Shown: positions 31,895 to 39,088 of the stretch, one piece after another | Layout: each line of letters starts with the position of its first letter | Numbering within the stretch: position 1 is the first letter of the stretch | NCBI RefSeq assembly: GCF_009827295.1 | Contig: NZ_WTYD01000002.1 | Span: forward strand, 496,001-560,000 | Reading direction: 5' to 3' | Source: Qipengyuania pelagi | GTDB lineage: Bacteria > Pseudomonadota > Alphaproteobacteria > Sphingomonadales > Sphingomonadaceae | DNA: 64,000 nucleotides | The notes under the pieces: model-generated | The model's database searches: none | Told to the model about the DNA's origin: nothing | The model's input: only the letters and a program-made list of their open reading frames with translations | Made by a program: the position numbers and the translations under genes

Positions 31895-32435
31895 ACCCGT
31901 TTGCGACGGCGCGCTTTTCCGCCTCGGAGCTTTTCCGCCCCAATGTGTCGTTGCGATGCGGGAAGCGACCGAAGCGCGCGATCATGCGGTGATGGCTGCG
32001 CGCGAAACCCAGCGATCCGGGTGCGTGGCGCGCGAAGAGGCGCAGGCTCAAGTCCTGATCCGCTATCGCTTCGCTATGCATCAGCGGCATGAGGACGAAT
32101 TGCTTCTGAGGGCGCGACAACCCGGTCAGCCAGTCGCGGTCGAGGACACCATGCGTCAACGCCAGCGCCAACCCGTCCCAAGCGAATGCCTGCGCGCTGT
32201 CGCGGTAGAGGTTGCGGGGGACCTGATCGAAGAGAAGGATGGCTGCACGCGCGGTCTTGCGGTCGGTCAAAAATTCATCGGGCGGTCTGTCGCCCATCGC
32301 ATGAAGCGTATCTTCGAAACGCCGCCTCAGGAGCGCATCGACACGCTCACCCCCGCCGAACCAGTCCGCGGGGCCGAGGCGTTCGAACCAGACATGCAAT
32401 AATTCGCGCGCCCAGGGCTGCACCGCAGCCGCCAT
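31884..32435 (-). CDS. DUF924 family protein
   Basis: A 183-residue DUF924 protein, an alpha-helical TPR-like family of unknown function found across proteobacteria. Hallmarks are LLHVWFERLGPADWFGGG, AAILLFDQVPRNLYRDSAQAFAWD split by short gaps, and FVLMPLMHSEAIADQDLSL with HHRMIARFGRFPHRN near the end. It converges on nth and shares its last 11 bases with it. No catalytic assignment is possible. Confidence 0.88.
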   Translation of the reverse strand: MAAAVQPWARELLHVWFERLGPADWFGGGERVDALLRRRFEDTLHAMGDRPPDEFLTDRKTARAAILLFDQVPRNLYRDSAQAFAWDGLALALTHGVLDRDWLTGLSRPQKQFVLMPLMHSEAIADQDLSLRLFARHAPGSLGFARSHHRMIARFGRFPHRNDTLGRKSSEAEKRAVANGFSW

Positions 32436-32441
32436 CGCCGG

Positions 32442-32846
32442 TCAGTCGGTCCCGACGCGGCGATAGGGAACGAAGTCGGTCAGAAAGATATTGCCGGTGT
32501 AGAAACCGTTGAACCGGTCGCGCGTGCTGACCTGGTCAAGGCGGCAGAGGCGGCTGCCACTTCCGAATTTGCGAATCACCAGAACGTCGTCATTGTCGAG
32601 CGTCTGGGGTGCCCGCGTGCGGTTCACGTACACCGTATCGCCACTGCGATAGACGATCGCAGTGTCGTCGATCACGGTCAGGGGACGGCTGTTGAAAGTG
32701 TTGATGCAGCTCTGCGGTTCGCCTGCGACCCGGCCGTCGATCATTTCGGCCAGCTTCTCTTCGCCGGACTTGCGTTCGGCGGATGCGGGCGATGCGACGA
32801 GGGTGATTGCGGCAGCGGCGGTGGCGAGCGAGGAAAGACGGGGCAT
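32442..32846 (-). CDS. Hypothetical secreted protein
   Basis: A 134-residue exported protein. The signal peptide MPRLSSLATAAAAITLVASP is followed by ASAERKSGEEKLAEMIDGR, then CINTFNSRPLTVIDDTAIVY, VNRTRAPQTLDNDDVLV and RLCRLDQVSTRDRF. Two cysteines could form a disulfide. A similar short secreted protein occurs in related alphaproteobacteria as I recall them, but no function is known to me. ATG 32846 has AGGAG at eight bases; the longer frame from 32879 lacks it. It lies seven bases upstream of DUF924 and is likely co-transcribed. Confidence 0.8.
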   Translation of the reverse strand: MPRLSSLATAAAAITLVASPASAERKSGEEKLAEMIDGRVAGEPQSCINTFNSRPLTVIDDTAIVYRSGDTVYVNRTRAPQTLDNDDVLVIRKFGSGSRLCRLDQVSTRDRFNGFYTGNIFLTDFVPYRRVGTD

Positions 32847-32934
32847 GATCGGTTCTCCTATGGAAGCGATGTATATCACAAAACATCTGAACCCGGGCTG
32901 AGTTTCCTCATCGAAGGGCTTCGCTTGGCAGGCG

Positions 32935-34356
32935 TCACCCCGTTCCGCCCACCGTCAGGCGGTCGATCAGCAGTGTCGGCTGGCCCACGCCAGCAGGCAC
33001 GCTCTGCCCGCCTTTGCCGCATATGCCGACGCCTTCGTCCAGCGTCATGTCGTTGCCGATGCCCGATACGCGGGTGAGGACGCTCGGCCCGTCGCCGATC
33101 AGCGTCGCACCCTTGATCGGGGCGACCACCTTGCCGTTCTCGACCTTGTAGGCTTCGGTGCAGGCGAACACGAATTTGCCGCTGACGATATCGACCTGCC
33201 CGCCGCCGAAGCTGGTGGCGTAGATGCCTTCCTTCACGCGGGAGAGCAGCTCTGCGGGATCGTCCTCGCCGCTGCGCATGAAGGTGTTGGTCATGCGCGG
33301 CATGGGCGCGTGTTCATAGCTTTGGCGGCGGCCGTTTCCGGTCGGCTCCACGCCCATCAGGCGGGCGTTCAGCCGGTCCTGCATATAGCCCTTCAGGATA
33401 CCGTCCTCGATCAGCACGGTCTCGCGCGTCGGCGTGCCCTCGTCGTCGATCGAGAGCGAGCCGCGCCGCTCGGCGATGCTGCCATCGTCCACCACGGTGA
33501 CGCCGGGCGCGGCGACCCGCTCGCCGATGCGGCCCGAAAAGGCGCTGGTGCCCTTGCGGTTGAAATCGCCTTCGAGGCCGTGGCCGACCGCCTCGTGTAG
33601 CAGCACGCCCGGCCAGCCGGGGCCGAGCAGCACCGTGGTCTCGCCCGCAGGCGCCGCCACGCTTTCGAGATTGACGAGCGCCTGGCGCACCGCCTCGTCC
33701 ACGCCGCGCATCCACTGTCCTTCATCGAACAGGCGATCGTAGAGATAGCGTCCGCCCATTCCGAAACTGCCGCTTTCGCGCCGTCCGTTGGCTTCGGCGA
33801 CGATCCCGATATTGAGCCGCACCAGCGGGCGGATATCGCGCGCGGTAAAGCCATCGGGGCGCAGGATGTCCACGACGCTCCAGCTCGCCAGCAGGCTTGC
33901 GCTGACCTGCGCGACGCGCGGGTCCTTCACGCGGGCGACCGCGTCGATCTTTTCGAGGAGCGCGACCTTTTCGGCAAAAGGCACGAGGTCGAGCGGGCAC
34001 AGATCGGTGTAGAGGTGGCGATTGGTGCGCTCGGGCGGGACGATGCCCGTCTGCCGGCCCGGATCGAGCACTTGCAGCGTCTCGCCCGCCCGCGCGATCG
34101 CTTTGTGGCTGATCTCGTTGGCATGGGCGAAGCCGGTGGTCTCCCCCGAAACCCCGCGCAGGCCGAAACCCGAATCGCGGCTGTAATCGGCTGTCTTCAA
34201 CCGTCCGTCATCGAAGGCAAAGGCTTCGGAAGCGAGGAACTGGAGATAAAGCTCCCCATCGTCGCAGGCGCCCAGCAGATCCGATGTCAGGCGCAGCGCC
34301 GCGTCGGGATCGATCTGGCGATAGAGAAGCGCGTGCGGGTCGGTTGTGGTCGTCAT
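32935..34356 (-). CDS. tldD: Metalloprotease TldD
   Basis: TldD, 473 residues, forms with PmbA (TldE) a zinc peptidase that degrades unfolded peptides, matures microcins and removes leader peptides. The zinc motif VLLHEAVGHGLEGDFNRKGT is near residue 254. Other family signatures are DSGFGLRGVSGETTGFAHAN, SIDDEGTPTRETVLIEDG, MPRMTNTFM, GQVDIVSGKFVFACTEAY and PTLLIDRLTVGGTG. No pmbA gene lies in the window. Downstream-facing genes on the same strand are the secreted protein and DUF924. ATG 34356 is used. Length is normal. Confidence 0.95.
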   Translation of the reverse strand: MTTTTDPHALLYRQIDPDAALRLTSDLLGACDDGELYLQFLASEAFAFDDGRLKTADYSRDSGFGLRGVSGETTGFAHANEISHKAIARAGETLQVLDPGRQTGIVPPERTNRHLYTDLCPLDLVPFAEKVALLEKIDAVARVKDPRVAQVSASLLASWSVVDILRPDGFTARDIRPLVRLNIGIVAEANGRRESGSFGMGGRYLYDRLFDEGQWMRGVDEAVRQALVNLESVAAPAGETTVLLGPGWPGVLLHEAVGHGLEGDFNRKGTSAFSGRIGERVAAPGVTVVDDGSIAERRGSLSIDDEGTPTRETVLIEDGILKGYMQDRLNARLMGVEPTGNGRRQSYEHAPMPRMTNTFMRSGEDDPAELLSRVKEGIYATSFGGGQVDIVSGKFVFACTEAYKVENGKVVAPIKGATLIGDGPSVLTRVSGIGNDMTLDEGVGICGKGGQSVPAGVGQPTLLIDRLTVGGTG

Positions 34357-34476
34357 CCCGACTGGATAGGAAGTCCGCGCCGCCGCGTCACCTGTCGTGT
34401 CGGAATCGTGTCGGCCGCGACACGCTCGTCCTTGCGACCCGGCCTCGAGCCGGGGAAGCTTCCATACGTCGCGCAG

Positions 34477-34610
34477 TGGATTGCCGCGTCGCCTTCGCGT
34501 GCTCGCAATGACGAAGTATCGGAGCGAGGTCCGTTCTCGGCAGTGCCCTGCGTGACCCGCCGCTCAAGCCGCCCTTTCCTCGTCATTGCGAGCGAAGCGA
34601 GGCAATCCAG
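34477..34610. repeat. REP-like inverted repeat pair (BIME-type)
   Basis: Two imperfect inverted copies of a dispersed-repeat-like sequence lie in the gap between tldD and the zinc-finger gene. The left copy, 34477-34512, reads TGGATTGCCGCG...GCTCGCAATGAC. The right copy, 34582-34609, reads GTCATTGCGAGCGAAGCGAG...CAATCCA. They resemble the GTCATTGCGAGC...GGCAATCC repeats scattered in many alphaproteobacterial genomes. Two smaller hairpins precede them, GTGTCG-GCCG-CGACAC at 34408-34423 and CCCGGC-CTCGA-GCCGGG at 34438-34454. No protein gene is visible in 34357-34650. Confidence 0.75.
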
Positions 34611-34650
34611 GGCGACTCAGCCTTGGGCTCCCCGCACTGACGCAAACGCC

Positions 34651-34911
34651 TCAGCGATGCCCCGGATCGGCGCCTTCGGAAATATCCCTGAGGCTCGCCG
34701 GATCGACCCCGTCCGCCGGGCCGCCGATCATGACGAAGCGCCGGTCGCAATAGCCGCAATCGACATAGCCGTGCTCGTCGATCTCGAGATAGACCTTGGG
34801 ATGGCCGAGCGCCGCCGGGCGGTAGTTCGGGCCGCCGCGAATGTCGCTGGCGCCGTCGCACCAGACGCGCTTGGTTTCGACTTTCACGATCTCGGGGGGC
34901 GCGGTGTTCAT
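34651..34911 (-). CDS. NDUFS6-like CHCC zinc-finger protein
   Basis: An 86-residue protein of the zf-CHCC family, related to the complex I accessory subunit NDUFS6. The zinc ligands are seen as VWCDGASDIRG, LGHPKVYLEID and YVDCGYCDRRFV (C, H, C-x2-C). In alphaproteobacteria a small protein of this kind may accompany complex I or act elsewhere; its role is not settled. ATG 34911 is the natural start just ahead of the conserved part (MNTAPPEIVKVETKRVWC). It is divergent from the ABC ATPase gene. Confidence 0.85.
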   Translation of the reverse strand: MNTAPPEIVKVETKRVWCDGASDIRGGPNYRPAALGHPKVYLEIDEHGYVDCGYCDRRFVMIGGPADGVDPASLRDISEGADPGHR

Positions 34912-34986
34912 GGTGACTGCCGATAAATGCTCGCCTCCCCGTGCGCAAGGTGGCGCGAACGGGCAGGGGCGCTTATGTGCCCCCCC

Positions 34987-35937
34987 ATGGACATCCAACC
35001 GGACACCCAACCCGCAATCCGCATCGACAACCTCCTCAAGCGTTACGGCGCCAAGGACGGAGACGGCGGCGGGAAGCTGGCCCTGAAGGGCGTCAGCTTC
35101 GACGTGCCCCAGGGCGGGATCTTCGGCCTGCTCGGCCCCAACGGGGCGGGCAAGTCGACGCTGATCAACATTCTCGCCGGGCTGGTCGACAAGACCGATG
35201 GCAGCGCCGAGATCTGGGGCTTCGATATCGACCGCAATCGCCGCAACGCGAAACGCTCGATCGGGATCGTGCCGCAGGAAATCGTCTTCGATCCCTTCTT
35301 CACCCCCTTCGAGGTGCTGGAGAACCAGGCGGGCTTCTACGGCATCCCCAAGGCGGAGCGGCGCAGCGAGGAATTGCTGGAAGCGGTGCGCCTGTCGGAC
35401 AAGCGCGATGCCTATGCCCGCACCCTGTCGGGGGGCATGAAGCGGCGGCTTCTGATCGCCAAGGCCATGGTGCATTCCCCCCCGATCCTGGTGCTGGACG
35501 AGCCGACTGCGGGGGTCGATGTCGAACTGCGCCGCCAATTGTGGGAACTGGTCACCGAACTCAACGAACAGGGCGTTACCATCGTCCTCACTACCCACTA
35601 CCTCGAAGAAGCCGAGGAATTGTGCGAGCGGATCGCGATCATCAATCACGGCGAACTGATCGCCAACAAGCCCACGCGCGAATTGATCGGGATGGCGCGC
35701 GAGAAGATCGTGTCGGTTTCGGTCGACAAGGATCTCGCGGGGCCGATCATGGAGGAAGCCTTCGTCAAATCCGAGGTGGTCGATCCGCGCCGGCTCGACG
35801 TGACCTATGATCGCGACGCGACCACGGCGGGGCAGGTTCTCTCGCTGATCCAGCAGCATGGCTATGCCATCGAAGACGTGACCACGCGCGAGGCGGATCT
35901 CGAAGACGTATTCGTCCAGCTGACGGCAGCGGTCTGA
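34987..35937 (+). CDS. ABC-2 type transporter ATP-binding protein
   Basis: A 316-residue CcmA/NodI-type ATPase for an ABC-2 exporter. Walker A is LLGPNGAGKSTLINIL (near residue 48), the signature TLSGGMKRRLLIAKAMV and Walker B ILVLDEPTAGVDVELRR, and the H-loop is LTTHYLEEAEELCERIA. A C-terminal domain of about 80 residues follows, ending TREADLEDVFVQLTAAV, as in the DrrA/NodI branch. No permease is adjacent; nadB follows after 173 bases. The permease must be elsewhere or it serves a shared transporter. ATG 34987 starts MDIQPDTQPAIRIDNLLKRYG. Confidence 0.9.
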   Translation: MDIQPDTQPAIRIDNLLKRYGAKDGDGGGKLALKGVSFDVPQGGIFGLLGPNGAGKSTLINILAGLVDKTDGSAEIWGFDIDRNRRNAKRSIGIVPQEIVFDPFFTPFEVLENQAGFYGIPKAERRSEELLEAVRLSDKRDAYARTLSGGMKRRLLIAKAMVHSPPILVLDEPTAGVDVELRRQLWELVTELNEQGVTIVLTTHYLEEAEELCERIAIINHGELIANKPTRELIGMAREKIVSVSVDKDLAGPIMEEAFVKSEVVDPRRLDVTYDRDATTAGQVLSLIQQHGYAIEDVTTREADLEDVFVQLTAAV

Positions 35938-35948
35938 GCTTTTCACAA

Positions 35949-35968
35949 ACCACGCATGTAAGCGTGGT
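35949..35968 (+). terminator. Hairpin after the ABC ATPase gene
   Basis: ACCACGC-ATGTAA-GCGTGGT forms a perfect 7-bp stem 12 bases after the ABC ATPase stop codon. It lacks a T-run, so it may act as a weak terminator or mRNA-end stabiliser. The remaining gap before nadB (35969-36110) shows only a short open frame with no support. Confidence 0.4.
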
Positions 35969-36110
35969 GTAGCCTAGACTCGCAGTGTCCGGCTCCGATG
36001 CGGAAACCGGCACGAAGCGCGGTTTCATAGGGCAGCATCTACCCCCACCCCCCTGGGCTGGCACCGTTGCGCCCTTGCGCGATGGCGCGCCGCGTGTTCA
36101 AGCGCGGGAT

Positions 36111-37703
36111 ATGGCCACGCATCCTTATCAGCACGATATCCTCGTCATCGGGTCCGGCGCCGCCGGTCTGACCGCCGCGCTTGCGCTTGCCGAAACCCGC
36201 AAGGTGGTGGTGCTGGCCAAGGGCTCGCTCACCGGCGGGTCGACCGCCTGGGCGCAGGGCGGCATCGCCGCTGTCCTCGATGCGGGCGACACGTTCGAAA
36301 ACCACGTGCGCGACACGATGATCGCGGGCGCAGGGCTGAACGATCGCGAGACGGTCGAATTCGTGATCGAGCGCGCGCCCGCCAGCATCGACCGGCTGAG
36401 CGAACTGGGCGTCCCCTTCAACCGCGAAAGCGACCACCTCCATCTGACGCGCGAAGGCGGGCATAGCCACCGCCGCATCGTCCATGTCGACGATGCGACC
36501 GGCTGGGCGGTTCAGGAAGCCTTATTGAACGCGGCGAAGGCCAACCCCAACATCACCCTGCTGCCGGGGCGCAGCTGCATCGACTTCATCACCGGCCGCA
36601 ATGCCGAAAAATTCTCCGGCGGCGGGCGGGTCTGGGGCGCCTATGCGCTGAACGAGGAGACGGGCGCGGTCGAACGCCATGTCGCGCGCGCCACCGTTCT
36701 GGCCGCGGGCGGGGCGGGGCGCTGTTACCTCTTCTCCACCGCGCCGCGCGGCGCCACGGGTGACGGGATCGCCATGGCCTGGCGCGCGGGTGCCCGCGTC
36801 TCCAACATGGAGATGATGCAGTTCCACCCGACCTGCCTCTATAATCTCGAGGTCAAGAACTTCCTCATCACCGAAGCGGTCAGGGGCGAGGGCGGAAGGC
36901 TGATCAATCCGCGCACCAAGAAGCGCTTCATGGAATTCTACGACCCCGAACGGATGGAACTGGCCCCGCGCGACGTGGTGGCGAGAGCGATCGATGCCGA
37001 GATCAAGCGCTTCGGGCTCGACTATGTTCATCTCGACATCAGCCATATGCCGCCCGAATTCGTGCGCGAACATTTCCCCACCATCGACGAGAAGCTGTCC
37101 GGCCTCGGCATCGACATGACCATGCAGCCGATCCCGGTCGTGCCGGCACAGCATTACACCTGCGGCGGCGTGGTCGTGGATCTGGACGCGCGCACCGACC
37201 TGCCGGGCCTGTGGGCGGCGGGGGAATGCACTGAGAGCGGCTTGCACGGCGCGAACCGGCTGGCTTCGAACTCCCTGCTCGAATGCTTCGTCTTCGGCGA
37301 GGCGGCGGCGCGCGACATCCTCGAAAGGTGGGACACGCTCGAAGAACCGCCCGCGATCCGCGAATGGGACGATACGCAGGTCGCCGATTCGGACGAAGAG
37401 GTCGTCATCAAGCAGAACTGGACCGAAATCCGCCGCTTCATGTGGAATTATGTCGGCATCGTGCGCACCACGAAACGCCTCGAACGCGCGCAGAACCGCA
37501 TCGCCATGCTGAAGCAGGAAGTCGAGGATTATTACGGCGCCTTCCGCGTGACGACCGATCTCATCGAACTGCGCAATCTGTTGCAGGCATCGGAACTGAT
37601 CGTGAAGAGCGCGCTGAAACGCCACGAAAGCCGGGGCCTGCATTTCACGTTGGATTACCCCGAGACCGATCCGGTGGCGAAGGATACGGTGCTGGTGCCG
37701 TAA
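36111..37703 (+). CDS. nadB: L-aspartate oxidase
   Basis: NadB, 530 residues, is the FAD enzyme oxidising L-aspartate to iminoaspartate, the first step of de novo NAD synthesis. The dinucleotide fold is DILVIGSGAAGLTAALALAE, and conserved blocks include GGSTAWAQGGIAAVLD, RRIVHVDDATGWAVQEALL, MEMMQFHPTCLYN, YTCGGVVVDLDARTDLPGL and GECTESGLHGANRLASNSLL. The C-terminal helical domain contains RRFMWNYVGIVRTTKRLERA. An open frame extends back to 35985, but the ATG at 36111 begins the NadB sequence. nadA and nadC are not in the window. The next gene starts 15 bases after its stop. Confidence 0.95.
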   Translation: MATHPYQHDILVIGSGAAGLTAALALAETRKVVVLAKGSLTGGSTAWAQGGIAAVLDAGDTFENHVRDTMIAGAGLNDRETVEFVIERAPASIDRLSELGVPFNRESDHLHLTREGGHSHRRIVHVDDATGWAVQEALLNAAKANPNITLLPGRSCIDFITGRNAEKFSGGGRVWGAYALNEETGAVERHVARATVLAAGGAGRCYLFSTAPRGATGDGIAMAWRAGARVSNMEMMQFHPTCLYNLEVKNFLITEAVRGEGGRLINPRTKKRFMEFYDPERMELAPRDVVARAIDAEIKRFGLDYVHLDISHMPPEFVREHFPTIDEKLSGLGIDMTMQPIPVVPAQHYTCGGVVVDLDARTDLPGLWAAGECTESGLHGANRLASNSLLECFVFGEAAARDILERWDTLEEPPAIREWDDTQVADSDEEVVIKQNWTEIRRFMWNYVGIVRTTKRLERAQNRIAMLKQEVEDYYGAFRVTTDLIELRNLLQASELIVKSALKRHESRGLHFTLDYPETDPVAKDTVLVP

Positions 37704-37718
37704 CGCAGGAGAGAGCGA

Positions 37719-38618
37719 ATGCCCCAAACCACCGCCAACGGCGTCACGATCCATTACGAGGATCACGGCAATCCGAGCGATCCCGCCATGCTGCTCATCA
37801 TGGGGTTCGGCGCGCAATTGACCCTTTGGCCGGACGAGCTGGTCGAGGCGCTGGTCGGGCATGGGTTCCGGGTGATCCGCTACGACAATCGCGATGTCGG
37901 TCTCAGCCAGAAATTCACCGGCCAGAAGGCGCCGGGTCCGGTCAAACTGACGCTGCTCAAGAAGATCGGGCTGACGCCCAAGGTCCCGTATACTCTCGCC
38001 GATATGGCCGAGGATGCGGTCGGGCTGATGGATGCGCTCGAGATCGAGCGGGCGCATGTCGTCGGGGCGAGCATGGGCGGGATGATCGCGCAGCATGTCG
38101 CGGCGAAACATGCGGATCGCTGCCTCAGCTTCACGCAGGTCTTCTCGACCACCGGCAATCCGAAACTCCCGGCCGCACGCAAGGAGGCGTTGCAGGCGCT
38201 GGTCAAGCGGCCCGACAGCACCGAAGAGGCCGCGCTCGTCGCCCACGGGATGTATCTGGCGCGCACGATCGGCAGCCCTGCCTACCCGGCAGAGGAAGAG
38301 CGCCTGCGCGAAAGGGTCGAGGCGAGCATCCGCCGCAGCTTCTACCCTGAAGGCGGCACCCGCCATCTCGCCGCGATTCTGGCGGACGGGGACCGGCGCG
38401 AGATCGTGCGCGGCATCACCGTGCCGACACTCGTCCTGCATGGCGAGGACGATCCGCTGGTGCCCTGCGAGGGCGGGCGCGACACCGCCGCCTGCATTCC
38501 CGGTGCCATGATTCGCACCCTGCCGGGGTGGGGCCACGACCTCCCGCTGGAACTGGTCGACGAGCTTGCCGATGCGATCGCCGGACACGCGCATGAGGCC
38601 ACCGGAGTGCCCGCCTAG
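37719..38618 (+). CDS. Alpha/beta hydrolase
   Basis: A 299-residue alpha/beta-hydrolase fold enzyme. The nucleophile elbow is HVVGASMGGMIAQHVA (Ser near residue 115), the acid appears in LVLHGEDDPLVPCEG and the histidine in LPGWGHDLPLEL. FRVIRYDNRDVGLSQ and LLIMGFGAQLTLWPDELV place the oxyanion hole. The set resembles esterase/lactonase or epoxide-hydrolase-like enzymes; substrate cannot be said. ATG 37719 with GGAGAGAG upstream. Co-transcription with nadB is likely; a long intergenic region follows. Confidence 0.88.
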   Translation: MPQTTANGVTIHYEDHGNPSDPAMLLIMGFGAQLTLWPDELVEALVGHGFRVIRYDNRDVGLSQKFTGQKAPGPVKLTLLKKIGLTPKVPYTLADMAEDAVGLMDALEIERAHVVGASMGGMIAQHVAAKHADRCLSFTQVFSTTGNPKLPAARKEALQALVKRPDSTEEAALVAHGMYLARTIGSPAYPAEEERLRERVEASIRRSFYPEGGTRHLAAILADGDRREIVRGITVPTLVLHGEDDPLVPCEGGRDTAACIPGAMIRTLPGWGHDLPLELVDELADAIAGHAHEATGVPA

Positions 38619-39088
38619 ATTCGATAATTGCGGGCGCGGATTCGATCGCTGCGCAACCGCCAGTGCGCCGCTTTTGCCCGCAAAAATTTTTTCACGGATT
38701 CATTTTCGCTCTTGCGCTCATCACAAGTCCAGCTTGGTCCACGCGTCGCTGCGTTGCAGTCGGATGACACACCGCCATTGGGCGGGGCCGGGACGCGTTA
38801 AAACACTCTTCACCCTCTTGCGCCCCGACCCGGTCTGATTCAGTATCTGGTAGTCGGGCACCTGGGGGGACCCACTAGACCTAGCGATTATCGCCGCCGG
38901 ACCCATATGGGGCAGGTGGTGATTCCGTTCGGTCCTGGCTGGGCCCTGTGGGCAAAAAGGGGATAAGTTTCATGCCCCTTACGCCCCCGAATATTGCTAG
39001 GCGGGGGTAGCTCGCCGAATCGAACACATGCGGAACATCGGCTCATATCCGATCGGACGCGACACGAGACGAACGGCGAGGACGAGCG
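38619..39088. promoter_or_regulatory. nrdA upstream region with a NrdR-like box and leader hairpins
   Basis: A 470-base gap without a gene. CACTAGACCTAGCG at 38873-38886 resembles one half of the paired NrdR operators that repress ribonucleotide reductase genes. CCCATATGGG at 38902-38911 is a perfect palindrome 29 bases further on, and could be the partner. Two hairpins with 6-bp stems and 12-base loops follow: AAGGGG...CCCCTT (38957-38980) and CCCCCG...CGGGGG (38984-39007). GATAAGTTT near 38961 is AT-rich, but the promoter cannot be fixed. Confidence 0.45.

Noticed and set aside
34583..34948. 121-codon minus-strand frame over the zinc-finger gene
   Set aside because: It runs out of frame with the clear zf-CHCC protein and is a shadow.
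38880..39040. Cobalamin riboswitch upstream of nrdA
   Set aside because: No B12-box or conserved core was visible; nrdA is a class I enzyme, which does not need cobalamin.
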